Assembly (NCBI GenBank): GCA_014379625.1
Contig: JACMLJ010000012.1
Coordinates: 124,001-188,000 of the forward strand
DNA: 64,000 nt
Direction of reading: 5' to 3'
Origin: Ferruginibacter sp.
GTDB lineage: Bacteria > Bacteroidota > Bacteroidia > Chitinophagales > Chitinophagaceae
In this document: positions 26,591 to 36,360 of the stretch, in pieces
Layout of the letters: each line of letters begins with the position of its first letter
Position numbering within the stretch: the first letter of the stretch is position 1
Position numbers and translations under genes: made by a program
The notes under the pieces: model-generated
The model's database searches: none
What the model saw: the letters and a program-made list of their open reading frames with translations, nothing else
Told to the model about the DNA's origin: nothing

Positions 26591-27481
26591 ATGATTCTTA
26601 CAAACTCAGTTTTAACAATCAGCCTTAACCACTTTAATGATATAATGATTGGTAAAAAAGAATATGCTGATTATTTATACAATGCTGATGCAAGAATATC
26701 TTTTGATACGGAGCCTTATCGAACAGAAACTTACACTATAGGTTTGTTGCACTATGGTAAGGTAAAGGTTACGAGGAATATGATTACTACTGAAATAGAA
26801 GGACCGGCTTTCATCTGTATGTCACCATCCGTAATCAGGCAATGGCAAAATATTGACACAGCATATTTAATGGAGGTTGTATTCTTTAAAAAGGAGTTCC
26901 TGCTTTCCATCAGCAATGAGAGCAATTTCATAGATCGGTTTGCGTGTTTTGAAACTTGTAATCATTATTCTTTAACCGAAGAAAAACTTAGGGTGATTAA
27001 GCGGCTATTTGGTTTTATAGAATTTAATTTTAACAGGGAATATACCCATAAAGCAGAAATGATCAGGGCGCTGATTTATCAATTACTGTTTGAAATCGAA
27101 CCGTTATATCATCCGGTGCCTGCTTTGGTCAATGCTGATTTTTTATCTAAAGAAAGTATTATTATAAAATTTAAGTTACTGCTGGCCCAAAAATTTAAAG
27201 AAAACAGGACAGTCTATTATTATGCCGGGTTGTTGAATATTAACGCAAAATATCTCAGTCATATACTTAAAGAAAAAACGGGTAAGACTGCTAATGCCTG
27301 GATTATTGAAATGCTGACGCTTGAGGCAAGGGTAATGTTGCACAATCGTAACCTGCGTATACAACAGATTGCCGATCACCTTAATTTTCCTGATCAATCA
27401 ACATTTGGGAAATATTTCAAGCATCATTTTGGAACTTCACCTTTGCATTACCGCAAATCATTGAGTTTGTCTAATAGTTGA
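26591..27481 (+). CDS. AraC-family transcriptional regulator
   Basis: 296 residues. The N-terminal half is cupin-like (ETYTIGLLHYGKVKV, GPAFICMSPSVIRQW). The C-terminal half has the two AraC helix-turn-helix units: YYYAGLLNINAKYLSHILKEKTGKTANAWI and IQQIADHLNFPDQSTFGKYFKHHFGTSPLHYR. The gene is divergent from the DoxX/YceI/amidohydrolase operon, so control of that operon is the simplest inference. A decayed pirin gene follows immediately on the opposite strand. The start at 26591 is used; no Shine-Dalgarno sequence decides it. Confidence 0.92.
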   Translation: MILTNSVLTISLNHFNDIMIGKKEYADYLYNADARISFDTEPYRTETYTIGLLHYGKVKVTRNMITTEIEGPAFICMSPSVIRQWQNIDTAYLMEVVFFKKEFLLSISNESNFIDRFACFETCNHYSLTEEKLRVIKRLFGFIEFNFNREYTHKAEMIRALIYQLLFEIEPLYHPVPALVNADFLSKESIIIKFKLLLAQKFKENRTVYYYAGLLNINAKYLSHILKEKTGKTANAWIIEMLTLEARVMLHNRNLRIQQIADHLNFPDQSTFGKYFKHHFGTSPLHYRKSLSLSNS

Positions 27482-27566
27482 TGCATTGCATAAATTTTGC
27501 ACAGGCCTGATCTCGAGCATGCTGAACCTTAAACGGTGTTGTGCAAGTCGAAGTACTCCCCGGTTT

Positions 27567-27765
27567 TTATAAATTACTTAAACCATAGTTTATTTTGCCA
27601 TATTTACCTTGGTGAAAATCTTTATCGGCTTAACATACTTCTGATACAATATTCATAACAAATGGGCATTCTGTAACAATGGAGTCGTTGTATGGTTTGC
27701 CACCAAATACAATGATATCCGCTTCTAAAATATTACTAATCTTAATTACAATGTCGTCTTCATCC
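27567..27765 (-). pseudogene. C-terminal remnant of a second pirin gene (copy 2)
   Basis: The minus strand reads EADIIVFGGKPYNDSI, VTECPFVMNIVSEVC, a stop, then in the same frame ADKDFHQGKYGKINY and a TAA at 27567-27569. This follows the pirin C-terminus (LLFGGxPYxEPIVxEGPFVMNxxxEIxxAxxDFxxGKYGKI). Upstream, a shifted frame gives QQGQYAYITG, which recalls the next conserved pirin strand, so a frameshift and a stop have accumulated. It differs clearly in sequence from the remnant at 25344-25514, so the two are paralogues, not a recent duplication. Confidence 0.7.
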
Positions 27766-28588
27766 TGTTATGTATGCATATTGGCCTTGCTGACCATTCA
27801 GTGTAATTTTTTGCGAAAAAAACTATTTTTCGGTACTTTTTGCAAATCTTCTATTCTTTTGTAAAGTTTTTGAGGAAACTATTTTTTGTTATCTGTTTAC
27901 TATTTACTGTTTGTTATTTTTAGCCCTGAAATATGATGAAAGAATCAGAGAATACCAGGTGAAGACACTTCAAAGCAGGTTGAATAAATGGTAAAAAATA
28001 ATGGGAATTATTTAGTGAATTCCGTTTAACCATTCGGCTTGATTAAAGAATATTAATTAGATATTTTAATTAATGTGGCCCGAAATAACCATAAAAGAAG
28101 TCTTTTACGGACATGTGCCGGTGCTTTCGCATACGATTGCGTAAAAAGAATATGCATTCTTGATACCAATGGCCATAATTGAAAAACTATCGTGTATTGC
28201 AGACGCAATAGGGTTTAAAGACAATAGCTTAACCTTTGCCATCATAAAAAGGCCGGTAAGTTGATTTTTAAAATATAAACGCCCGGCTTAATTTTGAATA
28301 AGAAAGATGGGCGTTTAAAATTGAATGGCAGGTTTGAGAACAATCAATCGTTAGTACACCACAAATATAGTGGGTCTGATTTAAGTGTGAAATTAAAGTT
28401 AATAAGAAGTTACTAATATTAAGATTTTCATATAGCAAGCAATCGTTAATGTCCTCCGGTTTCTACCGGAGGGCTTTTTTTTGCATTTATCTGCCCGTTT
28501 ATTAACGATATACTAATATGTAATTAGGATCAATTAAAATTTCTATTGTAAAATTTGCATTTTTACAAACCGCAAATAATATAAGGTT
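27766..28588. other. Gene-poor region with a possible small RNA
   Basis: About 820 bases without a credible protein-coding gene on either strand. A strong intrinsic terminator (28453-28482) lies at its right end with no gene before it on the plus strand, which suggests an unannotated transcript of perhaps 100-250 nt ending there. A short hairpin, ccacaaatatagtgg at about 28359-28373, lies in the same span. No known RNA family was recognised. Confidence 0.35.
28453..28482 (+). terminator. Strong orphan intrinsic terminator
   Basis: cctccggt-ttct-accggagg forms a perfect 8-bp GC-rich stem and is followed by gc and a run of eight T. No plus-strand gene ends within the preceding 900 bases, so it likely ends a non-coding transcript. 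Confidence 0.7.
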
Positions 28589-29054
28589 TCAGCAGCCGGA
28601 TATTTTCTTAGAAACAATTTTCAATTTTGAGTTGTATTTATGGCAAAGGGGATGCATATCATAATTGAGCGTAATGGTTGTTGCAAAAGTGAGACAGGTA
28701 ACATGAAAAGTTAGTTCTTTTTTAATGCCACAGCATGTCCCAATTTCCTTTAGGTATGCGTTAACTTTTTGATTGGTTGGTACCGGTAATAATTTGCCCC
28801 TGATTAATACTTTTGGATTCTTTGCATATTCAAAGATGGCAAGCGCCGGAGATAACAATGGTATACGGGAAACAATATTATTTTTTTGGCGGTGAGTAAA
28901 AACCCATTTTTTCCCCATCCATTCCAAGAGAGGCATTATCCGGAGTAAGGTTGTAAAAATCAATATAGGCAAGGCCAGTGTAACAATTGAATAAAAATAT
29001 ATCCCTGATGTCTTCCAGCCGCTTCATTTCAAATTCTTTGGTTTTCAATAACTC
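28589..29054 (-). pseudogene. Frameshifted tyrosine recombinase (integrase) remnant
   Basis: Two overlapping minus-strand frames form the catalytic domain of a Bacteroidota-type phage/CTn integrase. The first gives MKRLEDIRDIF, FNCYTGLAYIDFYNLTPD and GMDGEK; after a shift in a six-A run (28907-28912) the second continues KKWVFTHRQKN, SRIPLLSPALAIFEYAK, GKLLPVPTNQKVNAYLKEI and ELTFHVTCLTFATTITL. The HxxR box, normally H-x-A-R-H-T-F-A-T-T, here reads HVTCLTFATT, so the catalytic Arg is replaced by Cys. The C-terminal tyrosine motif and the whole N-terminal half are absent. It lies just past the 3' end of tRNA-Asp, the usual integration point for such elements. Confidence 0.82.
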
Positions 29055-29082
29055 GATTTCATAGTCATTGCACTCACCCAAT

Positions 29083-29111
29083 AAAAAACCCGCAAACCTA
29101 ATGTTTGCGGG
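29083..29111 (-). terminator. Intrinsic terminator of tRNA-Asp
   Basis: On the minus strand cccgcaaac-attag-gtttgcggg is followed by six T, 26 bases beyond the CCA end of the tRNA. The stem is a perfect 9 bp. Confidence 0.8.
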
Positions 29112-29136
29112 CATTTGCCGAGATTTGACTTTCTCC

Positions 29137-29213
29137 TGGCGGACCGGACGGGACTCGAACCCGCGACCTCCGCCGTGACAGGGCGGCATTCTAACCAACT
29201 GAACTACCGATCC
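29137..29213 (-). tRNA. tRNA-Asp (anticodon GTC)
   Basis: The minus strand gives a 77-nt cloverleaf with encoded CCA. The acceptor GGATCGG pairs with CCGGTCC (one G-T), the D-arm region has AGTTCAGTTGGTTAGAAT, the anticodon stem-loop is CCGCC-CTGTCAC-GGCGG with GTC, and the T-loop has GGTTCGAGTCC. The discriminator base is G, as in tRNA-Asp. An integrase remnant follows its 3' end, so the tRNA may be a used attachment site. Confidence 0.95.
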
Positions 29214-29388
29214 ATTTCTTTTTTTTGCCTAAAAAATCACTGAGTAAACGGCGGTTTTTTTTCGGGATGGCAAAGATATGTATTTTAATTTTTTTCAAGC
29301 AAAACTTTTATTAAAAACTCTTTCAGCTTAATTTTACAATATCTGTTACTATTTTCACAGCTTAATTCATTTAATGTAAATTATCAAT

Positions 29389-30390
29389 ATGCCCGAATTA
29401 AAAAACCGACAGTTCCTGGATTTTGAAAAACCCATCAAGGATTTGTATGACCAGGTGGATATATTAAAAGCAGCACAGGAAAAAAGCAAAACAGATATGA
29501 GCGCCTCTATTGCATCGCTGGAACAAAGAATTATTGAAACAAAAAAAGAACTTACCCAACATCTCACCCCCTGGCAAAAAGTGCAGTTAAGCCGTCATCC
29601 CGACAGGCCATACACTTTAAAATATATCAATAAAATGTGCACCAACTTTATTGAATTGCACGGAGATAGAAATTTTAAAGATGATAAGGCAATGCTCGGC
29701 GGTTTTGCCGACCTGGATGGACAAACCGTAATGATCATCGGTCAGCAAAAAGGTATCAATACAAAAATGAGGCAAATAAGAAATTTTGGAATGGCTAACC
29801 CCGAAGGATACCGCAAAGCGATCCGATTAATGAAACTGGCGGAAAAATTTAATAAACCCATCATTACCTTAATTGATACACCAGGTGCATACCCCGGACT
29901 GGAAGCGGAGGAAAGGGGACAGGGAGAAGCCATTGCCCGCAATATTTATGAAATGCTTCGTTTAAAGGTTCCCGTTATCTGCGTAATCATTGGCGAAGGC
30001 GCCAGTGGCGGCGCATTGGGTATCGGCGTGGGCGATCGCGTATTCATGATGGAGAACACCTGGTACACCGTAATCTCACCAGAAAGTTGCAGCAGTATAT
30101 TATGGCGTAACTGGGACAATAAAGAAACAGCCGCGCAACAACTCCGTTTAACCGGTGAGGATATGCTAAAATTTGGATTGGTAGACGGTGTAATCCCTGA
30201 ACCATGGGGTGGCGCGCATTGGGACTATGACGAGGCTGCTGCTATATTAAAAAAGTTCCTCCTTCCTGTAATTGCTGAATTAAAACAAATACCTGCGGAA
30301 CAGCGTTGTGAGCAGCGTATTGAGAAATTTGGAAAAATGGGTTTCTGGGACGAATTACCTGAAACCACGGAAGAAAAAGCAGAAGGTTGA
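29389..30390 (+). CDS. accA: Acetyl-CoA carboxylase carboxyltransferase subunit alpha
   Basis: 333 residues. An N-terminal helical segment ([17 protein letters not shown]) and [78 protein letters not shown] and [17 protein letters not shown] are hallmark AccA blocks. With AccD it transfers the carboxyl group from biotin to acetyl-CoA, the first step of fatty-acid synthesis, in the cytoplasm. It stands alone here: the tRNA region lies upstream and 450 gene-free bases downstream. Length and motifs are fully typical. Confidence 0.97.
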   Translation: MPELKNRQFLDFEKPIKDLYDQVDILKAAQEKSKTDMSASIASLEQRIIETKKELTQHLTPWQKVQLSRHPDRPYTLKYINKMCTNFIELHGDRNFKDDKAMLGGFADLDGQTVMIIGQQKGINTKMRQIRNFGMANPEGYRKAIRLMKLAEKFNKPIITLIDTPGAYPGLEAEERGQGEAIARNIYEMLRLKVPVICVIIGEGASGGALGIGVGDRVFMMENTWYTVISPESCSSILWRNWDNKETAAQQLRLTGEDMLKFGLVDGVIPEPWGGAHWDYDEAAAILKKFLLPVIAELKQIPAEQRCEQRIEKFGKMGFWDELPETTEEKAEG

Positions 30391-30840
30391 AAGTTGAAGC
30401 TAAAACCAGGAGGTGGTTAATACAAAGTGGAGAAGACCCGAATTGCACTGAATGAGTACACCTGTTTAGTGGCCGCAATACTGTTAAATGGAGCTCATTT
30501 GTTCCGGATAGCCCCTATACCAAATGAACAGATGAATAAACCATCACCGTCTACCCAAATGCCTGCATACTAAATGCGTAAAATAATGTTTTACACAGGA
30601 ATATATGGGTGCGCTGTTAAAAACTAATCAAACAGGATAGAGGTAATTCCAGGGTTCCTGGCAACAAAAATTTTGTTCATTAGTAATGGGGAGAGCGAAA
30701 ATTCAAGAGCCGACCAATACTGTTTCACCTCCCTTCAGGATCATTTTAAATAAACAGTAACGAATCAAATTTATTAATTTCTAAACATAAGGACTCCCCC
30801 TTACCGCTTAGGGGCTTATCTTTGAACAAAGAATATTGCT
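30391..30840. other. Intergenic region upstream of Gfo/Idh gene
   Basis: 450 bases with no reading frame, repeat or clear terminator recognised. Its right end holds the promoter box described at 30817-30824. Confidence 0.45.
30817..30824 (+). promoter_or_regulatory. -7 promoter box (TATCTTTG)
   Basis: An exact TAnnTTTG match that ends 16 bases before the ATG of the oxidoreductase, giving a leader of only about 11 nt. No clear -33 TTG was seen. Confidence 0.5.
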
Positions 30841-31812
30841 ATGCTTAAAGTTGGTGTTTTTGGAGTAGGTCACCTCGGAAAGTTTCATATAAATAACTGG
30901 AAAGAAATTGCAGGTATTGAACTCGTTGGTTTTTTTGATCCTGATGAGGAGAATGCCAAAGGTGTTATTGAAAAATACCAGCTTCAGCGTTTTGATGATG
31001 CGGATGAGTTGATGGATGCCTGTGATGTGGCAGACATCGTAGCGCCAACTACCTCACATTTTGAATTAAGTAAGGCCGCCCTTACCAGGGGTAAACACGT
31101 TTTTGTAGAAAAGCCTTTGGCCAATACAATGCAGGAAGCCAGGGAGCTCGTACAACTTGTCAAAGAAGCCAATATTAAATTCCAGGTGGGACATGTGGAG
31201 AGATTTAACCCAGCGTTCATCGCGCTGAAAGGCTATGCAATTAACCCGATGTTCATAGAAGTTCATCGTTTGGCACAGTTTAACCCTCGTGGCACTGATG
31301 TAAGTGTGATACTTGACCTAATGATCCATGATATCGATATTATCCTTAGTTTGGTGAATAGCAATGTAAAATATATTTCTGCAAATGGAGTGGCTGTAAT
31401 GAGTGATACCCCCGATATTGCCAACGTTCGTATTGAGTTTGATAATGGATGTGTTGCCAATCTTACCAGCAGCCGCATTTCTATGAAAAAAATGCGCAAA
31501 ATGCGCCTGTTTCAAAAAGATGCATATATCGGAATTGATTTCTTAGCAAAAAAAACAGAGATCATCAAACTGCATACACCAGAGGATAAGGATGTTTTTA
31601 CGTTTGATATTGAAACCAACCATGGCAGCAAAACGATTGCCGTTGCCAACCCCCCGGTAGCGGAAGGCAATGCAATAAAAATGGAACTCCAGGCATTTGC
31701 CAATGCCATCACCCGTCATACCGAAACCCCTGTGACGGTATTGGATGGATACAGGGCAATGGATGTGGCACACCAGATATTAACTAAAATCGGGAACGGG
31801 CATGCCTTGTAA
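30841..31812 (+). CDS. Gfo/Idh/MocA-family oxidoreductase
   Basis: 323 residues. The N-terminal Rossmann domain has GVFGVGHLGKFHI (GxGxxG), a following acidic GFFDPDEENA and the family signature HVFVEKPLANT, with the catalytic-region motif HVERFNPAF and DLMIHDIDII in the C-terminal domain. These enzymes reduce or oxidise sugar or inositol substrates with NAD(P). The sugar-phosphate transferase gene follows 42 bases later, so a role in making a nucleotide-sugar precursor for a surface glycan is a reasonable inference; the substrate is unknown. Confidence 0.9.
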   Translation: MLKVGVFGVGHLGKFHINNWKEIAGIELVGFFDPDEENAKGVIEKYQLQRFDDADELMDACDVADIVAPTTSHFELSKAALTRGKHVFVEKPLANTMQEARELVQLVKEANIKFQVGHVERFNPAFIALKGYAINPMFIEVHRLAQFNPRGTDVSVILDLMIHDIDIILSLVNSNVKYISANGVAVMSDTPDIANVRIEFDNGCVANLTSSRISMKKMRKMRLFQKDAYIGIDFLAKKTEIIKLHTPEDKDVFTFDIETNHGSKTIAVANPPVAEGNAIKMELQAFANAITRHTETPVTVLDGYRAMDVAHQILTKIGNGHAL

Positions 31813-31854
31813 TTTTCCTCACCATCAAATTAAATTATATCTTCAAAACAGATT

Positions 31855-33252
31855 TTGAATCAACCCCGGATAAATATCAATTGGTATATACTTGGAGATA
31901 TTTTTGGCGCCGCCATTACGTGGGTAAGCTTTTATTTTCTGCGAACGGTCATCTATAATTATCCATTCACCATACCTCCAGGCTTTTACACGGGTATGAT
32001 TTTATATATTTTAGGATGGCTGAGTGTACATTTTTTGAGCGGTGCTTATGAAATGGTTTATTATAAATCCGGGGTGACCGAGATTTTAAGAACTTTGATA
32101 GCATGCAGTATCGGTTGTCTCGGTTTATTGTTTTTTTTTATTTTAAAAAACCCACACGAAAACAACAGGTATTACTACGAAGAATTTTTCAGCCTGCTGA
32201 TACCGGAATTGTTAATTACCCTATTGCTCCGCCTGTTATTTTTACATATAGGCATGAAGCAGTTAAAAAATAAAAATGTTTTTTTTAATGTATTACTGAT
32301 AGGATCCGGAAAAAATGCTAACAGGTTTTATACAACGTTTATTAATACAAGCGAAATTACAGGTTATAGTATCAACAGTTTTTTAAACATCAACGGGCTC
32401 AATGCCGACCTGTTGCCGGAAAGCATAAAGAAATATAATGCCCTGGAAAATATTGACGCTGTAATTGCCGAAAACCATATTGAAGAAGTTATCATCGCGG
32501 TTGAAAAAAATGAAAGGATATTACTGACTAAAATATTACAGTTGCTAAGTACCAAGGATGTCAATATTAAAATTACTCCCGATGCACTGGATATCATTAG
32601 CGGGGCTATTCAAACCAGCAATGTAATGGGTGTACCATTAATTGATGTGCATAGCGGATTGCTGCCCAGCTGGCAAAAAAATATTAAACGGTTTATTGAT
32701 ATCATTGTAGCAGCGTCCGGTTTATTACTGCTCTCCCCCCTTTTGGTATATACCATTATCCGCACAAAATTATCATCCCCTGGCAATATATTTTTTTTGC
32801 AGCAAAGAATTGGATATAAGGGCAAACCATTTACCATTTATAAGTTCAGGAGCATGGTGCAGCATGCCGAGAAAAACGGCCCGTTGCTTAGCAGTGATGA
32901 TGATAACCGTATTACCAGGTGGGGAAAAGTGATCCGTAAATGGAGACTGGATGAGTTACCACAATTAATAAATATATTAAAAGGTGAAATGAGCCTGGTT
33001 GGTCCCAGGCCCGAGCGTAAATTTTATATTGATAAAATAGTGCAGCAACATCCTGAATACAATTATTTATTTAAAGTTAAACCAGGCCTAACAAGCTGGG
33101 GCATGGTAAAATTCGGCTATGCATCATCGGTAGAAGAAATGACAGAAAGAATGCTCTTTGACCTGATGTATATTGAAAATGTTTCCATTGCCCTTGACCT
33201 TAAAATAATGATTCAAACCATCCGGATTATCCTTGCGGGGAAAGGTAAATGA
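31855..33252 (+). CDS. Polyprenyl-phosphate sugar-1-phosphate transferase (WcaJ/bacterial sugar transferase type)
   Basis: 465 residues from a TTG start. Four to five N-terminal helices (about 10-130) are followed by a CoA-binding-like domain (VLLIGSGKNANRFYTTF), then a further helix (IIVAASGLLLLSPLLVYTII) and the catalytic sugar-transferase domain: QQRIGYKGKPFTIYKFRSMV, RKWRLDELPQLINILKGEMSLVGPRPE and VKPGLTSW. It attaches the first sugar phosphate to undecaprenyl phosphate and so starts assembly of exopolysaccharide or O-antigen-like glycans. It probably shares a transcript with the upstream oxidoreductase. No ATG fits the N-terminus, so TTG is preferred. Confidence 0.92.
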   Translation: MNQPRININWYILGDIFGAAITWVSFYFLRTVIYNYPFTIPPGFYTGMILYILGWLSVHFLSGAYEMVYYKSGVTEILRTLIACSIGCLGLLFFFILKNPHENNRYYYEEFFSLLIPELLITLLLRLLFLHIGMKQLKNKNVFFNVLLIGSGKNANRFYTTFINTSEITGYSINSFLNINGLNADLLPESIKKYNALENIDAVIAENHIEEVIIAVEKNERILLTKILQLLSTKDVNIKITPDALDIISGAIQTSNVMGVPLIDVHSGLLPSWQKNIKRFIDIIVAASGLLLLSPLLVYTIIRTKLSSPGNIFFLQQRIGYKGKPFTIYKFRSMVQHAEKNGPLLSSDDDNRITRWGKVIRKWRLDELPQLINILKGEMSLVGPRPERKFYIDKIVQQHPEYNYLFKVKPGLTSWGMVKFGYASSVEEMTERMLFDLMYIENVSIALDLKIMIQTIRIILAGKGK

Positions 33253-33479
33253 CGCGTTGCAGGTTTCTTGTCCATGCGTTTTTTTGGAACTTTTACAGCA
33301 AGGGAGAAACTGACTTTACTATCATGATCAATGGCATATACGAAAAGGGAAATAACCCAGACGGGGCCCGATATACGATTGCTGGTGAATAACTCAATCG
33401 CTGACGGGGGCATCAAAAAATAAGAGAACAGGCATAAAAGTACCGGTCATCAAATTAACTTAGTTCAGGCATCTTTTAC

Positions 33480-33487
33480 TATTTTTG
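33480..33487 (+). promoter_or_regulatory. -7 promoter box (TATTTTTG)
   Basis: An exact TAnnTTTG match that ends 16 bases before the TTG start of the M1 metallopeptidase. The predicted leader is about 12 nt. Confidence 0.5.
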
Positions 33488-33503
33488 AATAAACACCCTC
33501 GTT

Positions 33504-36359
33504 TTGAAAAAACTGTTCCTCTTATTCATACTTTCTTACTGCCAGCCGCCAGCCTCAAACTGCCAAACTACTTACTGGCAACAACAGGTTAATTTTAATA
33601 TCGATGTTACGCTGAACGATAAGAACCATACATTGGATGGTTTTGTAAAGTTGACCTATTACAATAATTCTCCCGACTCACTGTATTATATCTGGTTTCA
33701 CCTATGGCCCAACGCCTTTAAAAACGACCGAACCGCATTCAGTGACCAGTTACTCGAAAATGGCAGGACAGATTTTTATTTCAGCAACAGCGAAAAACGC
33801 GGCTATATTAACCGGCTTGATTTTAGGGTAAATGGAACGGTTGCCCGGATGGAAGACCACCCCATGCACCAGGATATTATTAAAATCGTATTACCACAGC
33901 CGTTAGCGCCAAAAAGCAGCGCCAAAATCCAAACACCGTTTCATGTACAATTACCTTTTAATTTTTCAAGAGGCGGGCATGTTGGCCAGTCATATCAAAT
34001 AACCCAATGGTTTCCCAAACCGGCGGTATATGACCGGAAGGGCTGGCACCCTATCCCCTACCTTGACCAGGGAGAATTCTACAGCGAGTTTGGCAATTAT
34101 GAAGTGCAGATAACATTGCCCCAAAATTATGTGGTTGCATCTTCAGGTGTATTACAGGACCAAGAAGAACAAAACTGGCTGAAAAAAAAAATCACGACCC
34201 CCTTCATTTGCAAAGATTGCGGTAAGGCAAAAAAACAGCAAATAAACAAACCCGATATACCTTCTTCCAAAGACGCTAAAACCATTCACTTTAAACAGGA
34301 TAATATTCATGATTTTGCCTGGTTTGCCGACAAAAGTTTTATTGTGTATCATGATAGCCTGCAATTATCCGGGGGAAGAAGCCTCAATATATATAGTTAT
34401 CATCTTCCAACAACCAGCCCCCAAAATTTTTGGGCCCGGAGCAGCGAATTCATAAAAAAAAGCATACTTACACGGGGCAAATGGCTCGGCGAATACCCAT
34501 ATAATATTGTAAGTGTGGTAGAAGCGGAAATGGGTTTTACAGGTGGCATGGAGTATCCAGCCATCACTTCCATTACGCCCGTTAAAAATGAACGGGATTT
34601 AGAGGGATTAATTGAACACGAAGTAGGCCACAACTGGAATTATGGAATTCTGGCCACCAATGAAAGGGCGCACCCCTGGATGGATGAAGGAATGAATACT
34701 TATTATGACGATCGTTATGATAGTGAAGAAAATTACACCGGCAGGGAAGCAACCAATAAACCAACTTTTTTCACCAAAAGGATCCCTGAAGACCTTATCC
34801 CAATTGCTTTCAAATCAATGGCTTCCGGTAAAAAAGATCAGCCTATTGAAACCTCTTCAGAAAAATTCAGCGAAATAAATTACGGTTTAGTTGCTTATTA
34901 CAAAACCGGTCAGTGGATGAAATTGTTGGAAAACGAGTTGGGGACGGCAATGTTTGACAGTTGTATGCATGAATACTATCGTCGCTGGAAATTTAAGCAC
35001 CCCTACCCTGAAGATTTTAAAACCCTGTTGGAAGAAGTAAGTGGCAAAAACCTGGATGCAGCATTTTCATTGCTTGCCAAAAAGGGTAACCTGCCTGCCG
35101 CACCGGCAAAAAAGGACTTTCAATTTAGGTCCTTTTTTAATTTAAGGGATGCAGATAAACACCAGTATATTTTTGCAGCACCTGCGGCAGGTTACAATTA
35201 TTACGATCAACTGATGGTGGGTGGCATTATTCATAATTACACTTTACCCGCAAAAAAATTAAAATTTGTGCTGGTTCCACTATACGCTACCGGTAGTAAA
35301 CAACTAAAGGGTATAGGCAATATAAATTTTACCATGATTTCGGACAATACAATCAACAAAATTGTTACAGGTATAAATGCCGCTGGGTTTTCCACCAGGC
35401 AAAGCCTGGATACGTTGAATAATAAAATGTTTGAAAATTTTTATAAAATAGTTCCTTCGGTTCAATTATACTTTAAACATCCTTATCGGAGCACTACGGT
35501 TAGTTATATTGATATGCGTATTTTCTTGATAGGAGAGCAAAGTTTTGATAACAATAGTTTTGTTGTAAAGGCCGGGGGAGATTCCAGTGTTATCTTTCCA
35601 ATGGCGACTGCCAAAAGCAACCGGTATATCAGCCAGGTATCTTTGAATGTTGAAAATTCCAGGGTTTTATACCCCTACCGGTACCAGCTTCAGTTTCAAC
35701 AGGGCAAGAGTTTTTACCGGGTGAATTTAAATGGAAACTATTTTTTCAATTATGCCAAAAAAGGAGGAATGCAGGTGCGTTTCTTTGCTGCTAAATTTGG
35801 GTACCTGGGAGAAAAAAGCGCTGATGCTTACCAGTACCAGCCAAAATTGCTGGCTGCAAACGGTGATGAAGATTATACGTACAATAACTATTTCATTGGA
35901 AGATCTGCATCATCCTCGCTCCCTGAAAAGCCTGTTAGAAATCTAGGTATCGCTGCCCGGCAAATCATGATACGGGATGGCGGCTTAAAGCTACGGCTCG
36001 ATCAGTTTGATTTCTTACAAGGCAGGTCTGAAAACTGGGTAGCGGCGCTAAATTTCAGTACAACATTACCCGACCTGTTTCCTGTAAAACTGCCTTTGAA
36101 ATTTTTTCTTGATATAGGGACCAATGCCGAAGCCTGGAAAAAAGAGGCGCAAACTACTAAATTTTTATATGTAGGCGGCCTGCAGTTATCCCTCTTTAAA
36201 AATTTTATAAATATTTACGCGCCGTTGATTTATAGTAAAGATTTTAAAAATACGCTTAAGACGATGCCCGATCAAAACACCTTTTTTAAGAAACTAACAT
36301 TCAGCATAGATATCCAGAATATTAAGTTGCAGCAGGTTCTCGGAAAAATCCCTTTTTAA
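33504..36359 (+). CDS. M1-family metallopeptidase, exported
   Basis: 951 residues from a TTG start, which gives a good signal peptide (KKLFLLFILSYC). An aminopeptidase-N-like beta-saddle domain precedes the substrate-binding FTGGMEYPAI (in place of the classical GAMEN) and the zinc site HEVGHNW with His372, Glu373 and His376, plus Glu395 18 residues later (WMDEGMN). Regions beyond about 560 are beta-rich and lack M1 motifs, an extra C-terminal domain. It likely trims peptides in the periplasm or at the surface. The following GNAT-like gene starts one base after its stop. Confidence 0.92.
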   Translation: MKKLFLLFILSYCQPPASNCQTTYWQQQVNFNIDVTLNDKNHTLDGFVKLTYYNNSPDSLYYIWFHLWPNAFKNDRTAFSDQLLENGRTDFYFSNSEKRGYINRLDFRVNGTVARMEDHPMHQDIIKIVLPQPLAPKSSAKIQTPFHVQLPFNFSRGGHVGQSYQITQWFPKPAVYDRKGWHPIPYLDQGEFYSEFGNYEVQITLPQNYVVASSGVLQDQEEQNWLKKKITTPFICKDCGKAKKQQINKPDIPSSKDAKTIHFKQDNIHDFAWFADKSFIVYHDSLQLSGGRSLNIYSYHLPTTSPQNFWARSSEFIKKSILTRGKWLGEYPYNIVSVVEAEMGFTGGMEYPAITSITPVKNERDLEGLIEHEVGHNWNYGILATNERAHPWMDEGMNTYYDDRYDSEENYTGREATNKPTFFTKRIPEDLIPIAFKSMASGKKDQPIETSSEKFSEINYGLVAYYKTGQWMKLLENELGTAMFDSCMHEYYRRWKFKHPYPEDFKTLLEEVSGKNLDAAFSLLAKKGNLPAAPAKKDFQFRSFFNLRDADKHQYIFAAPAAGYNYYDQLMVGGIIHNYTLPAKKLKFVLVPLYATGSKQLKGIGNINFTMISDNTINKIVTGINAAGFSTRQSLDTLNNKMFENFYKIVPSVQLYFKHPYRSTTVSYIDMRIFLIGEQSFDNNSFVVKAGGDSSVIFPMATAKSNRYISQVSLNVENSRVLYPYRYQLQFQQGKSFYRVNLNGNYFFNYAKKGGMQVRFFAAKFGYLGEKSADAYQYQPKLLAANGDEDYTYNNYFIGRSASSSLPEKPVRNLGIAARQIMIRDGGLKLRLDQFDFLQGRSENWVAALNFSTTLPDLFPVKLPLKFFLDIGTNAEAWKKEAQTTKFLYVGGLQLSLFKNFINIYAPLIYSKDFKNTLKTMPDQNTFFKKLTFSIDIQNIKLQQVLGKIPF

Positions 36360-36360
36360 T

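Noticed and set aside
26236..26594. Two short open frames upstream of the AraC gene
   Set aside because: Lys/Arg-rich or low-information sequences without recognisable domains; they overlap each other in different frames and carry no start signal.
27679..27864. Plus-strand frame over the second pirin remnant
   Set aside because: The antisense strand carries clear pirin motifs, so this frame is a shadow of decayed coding DNA.
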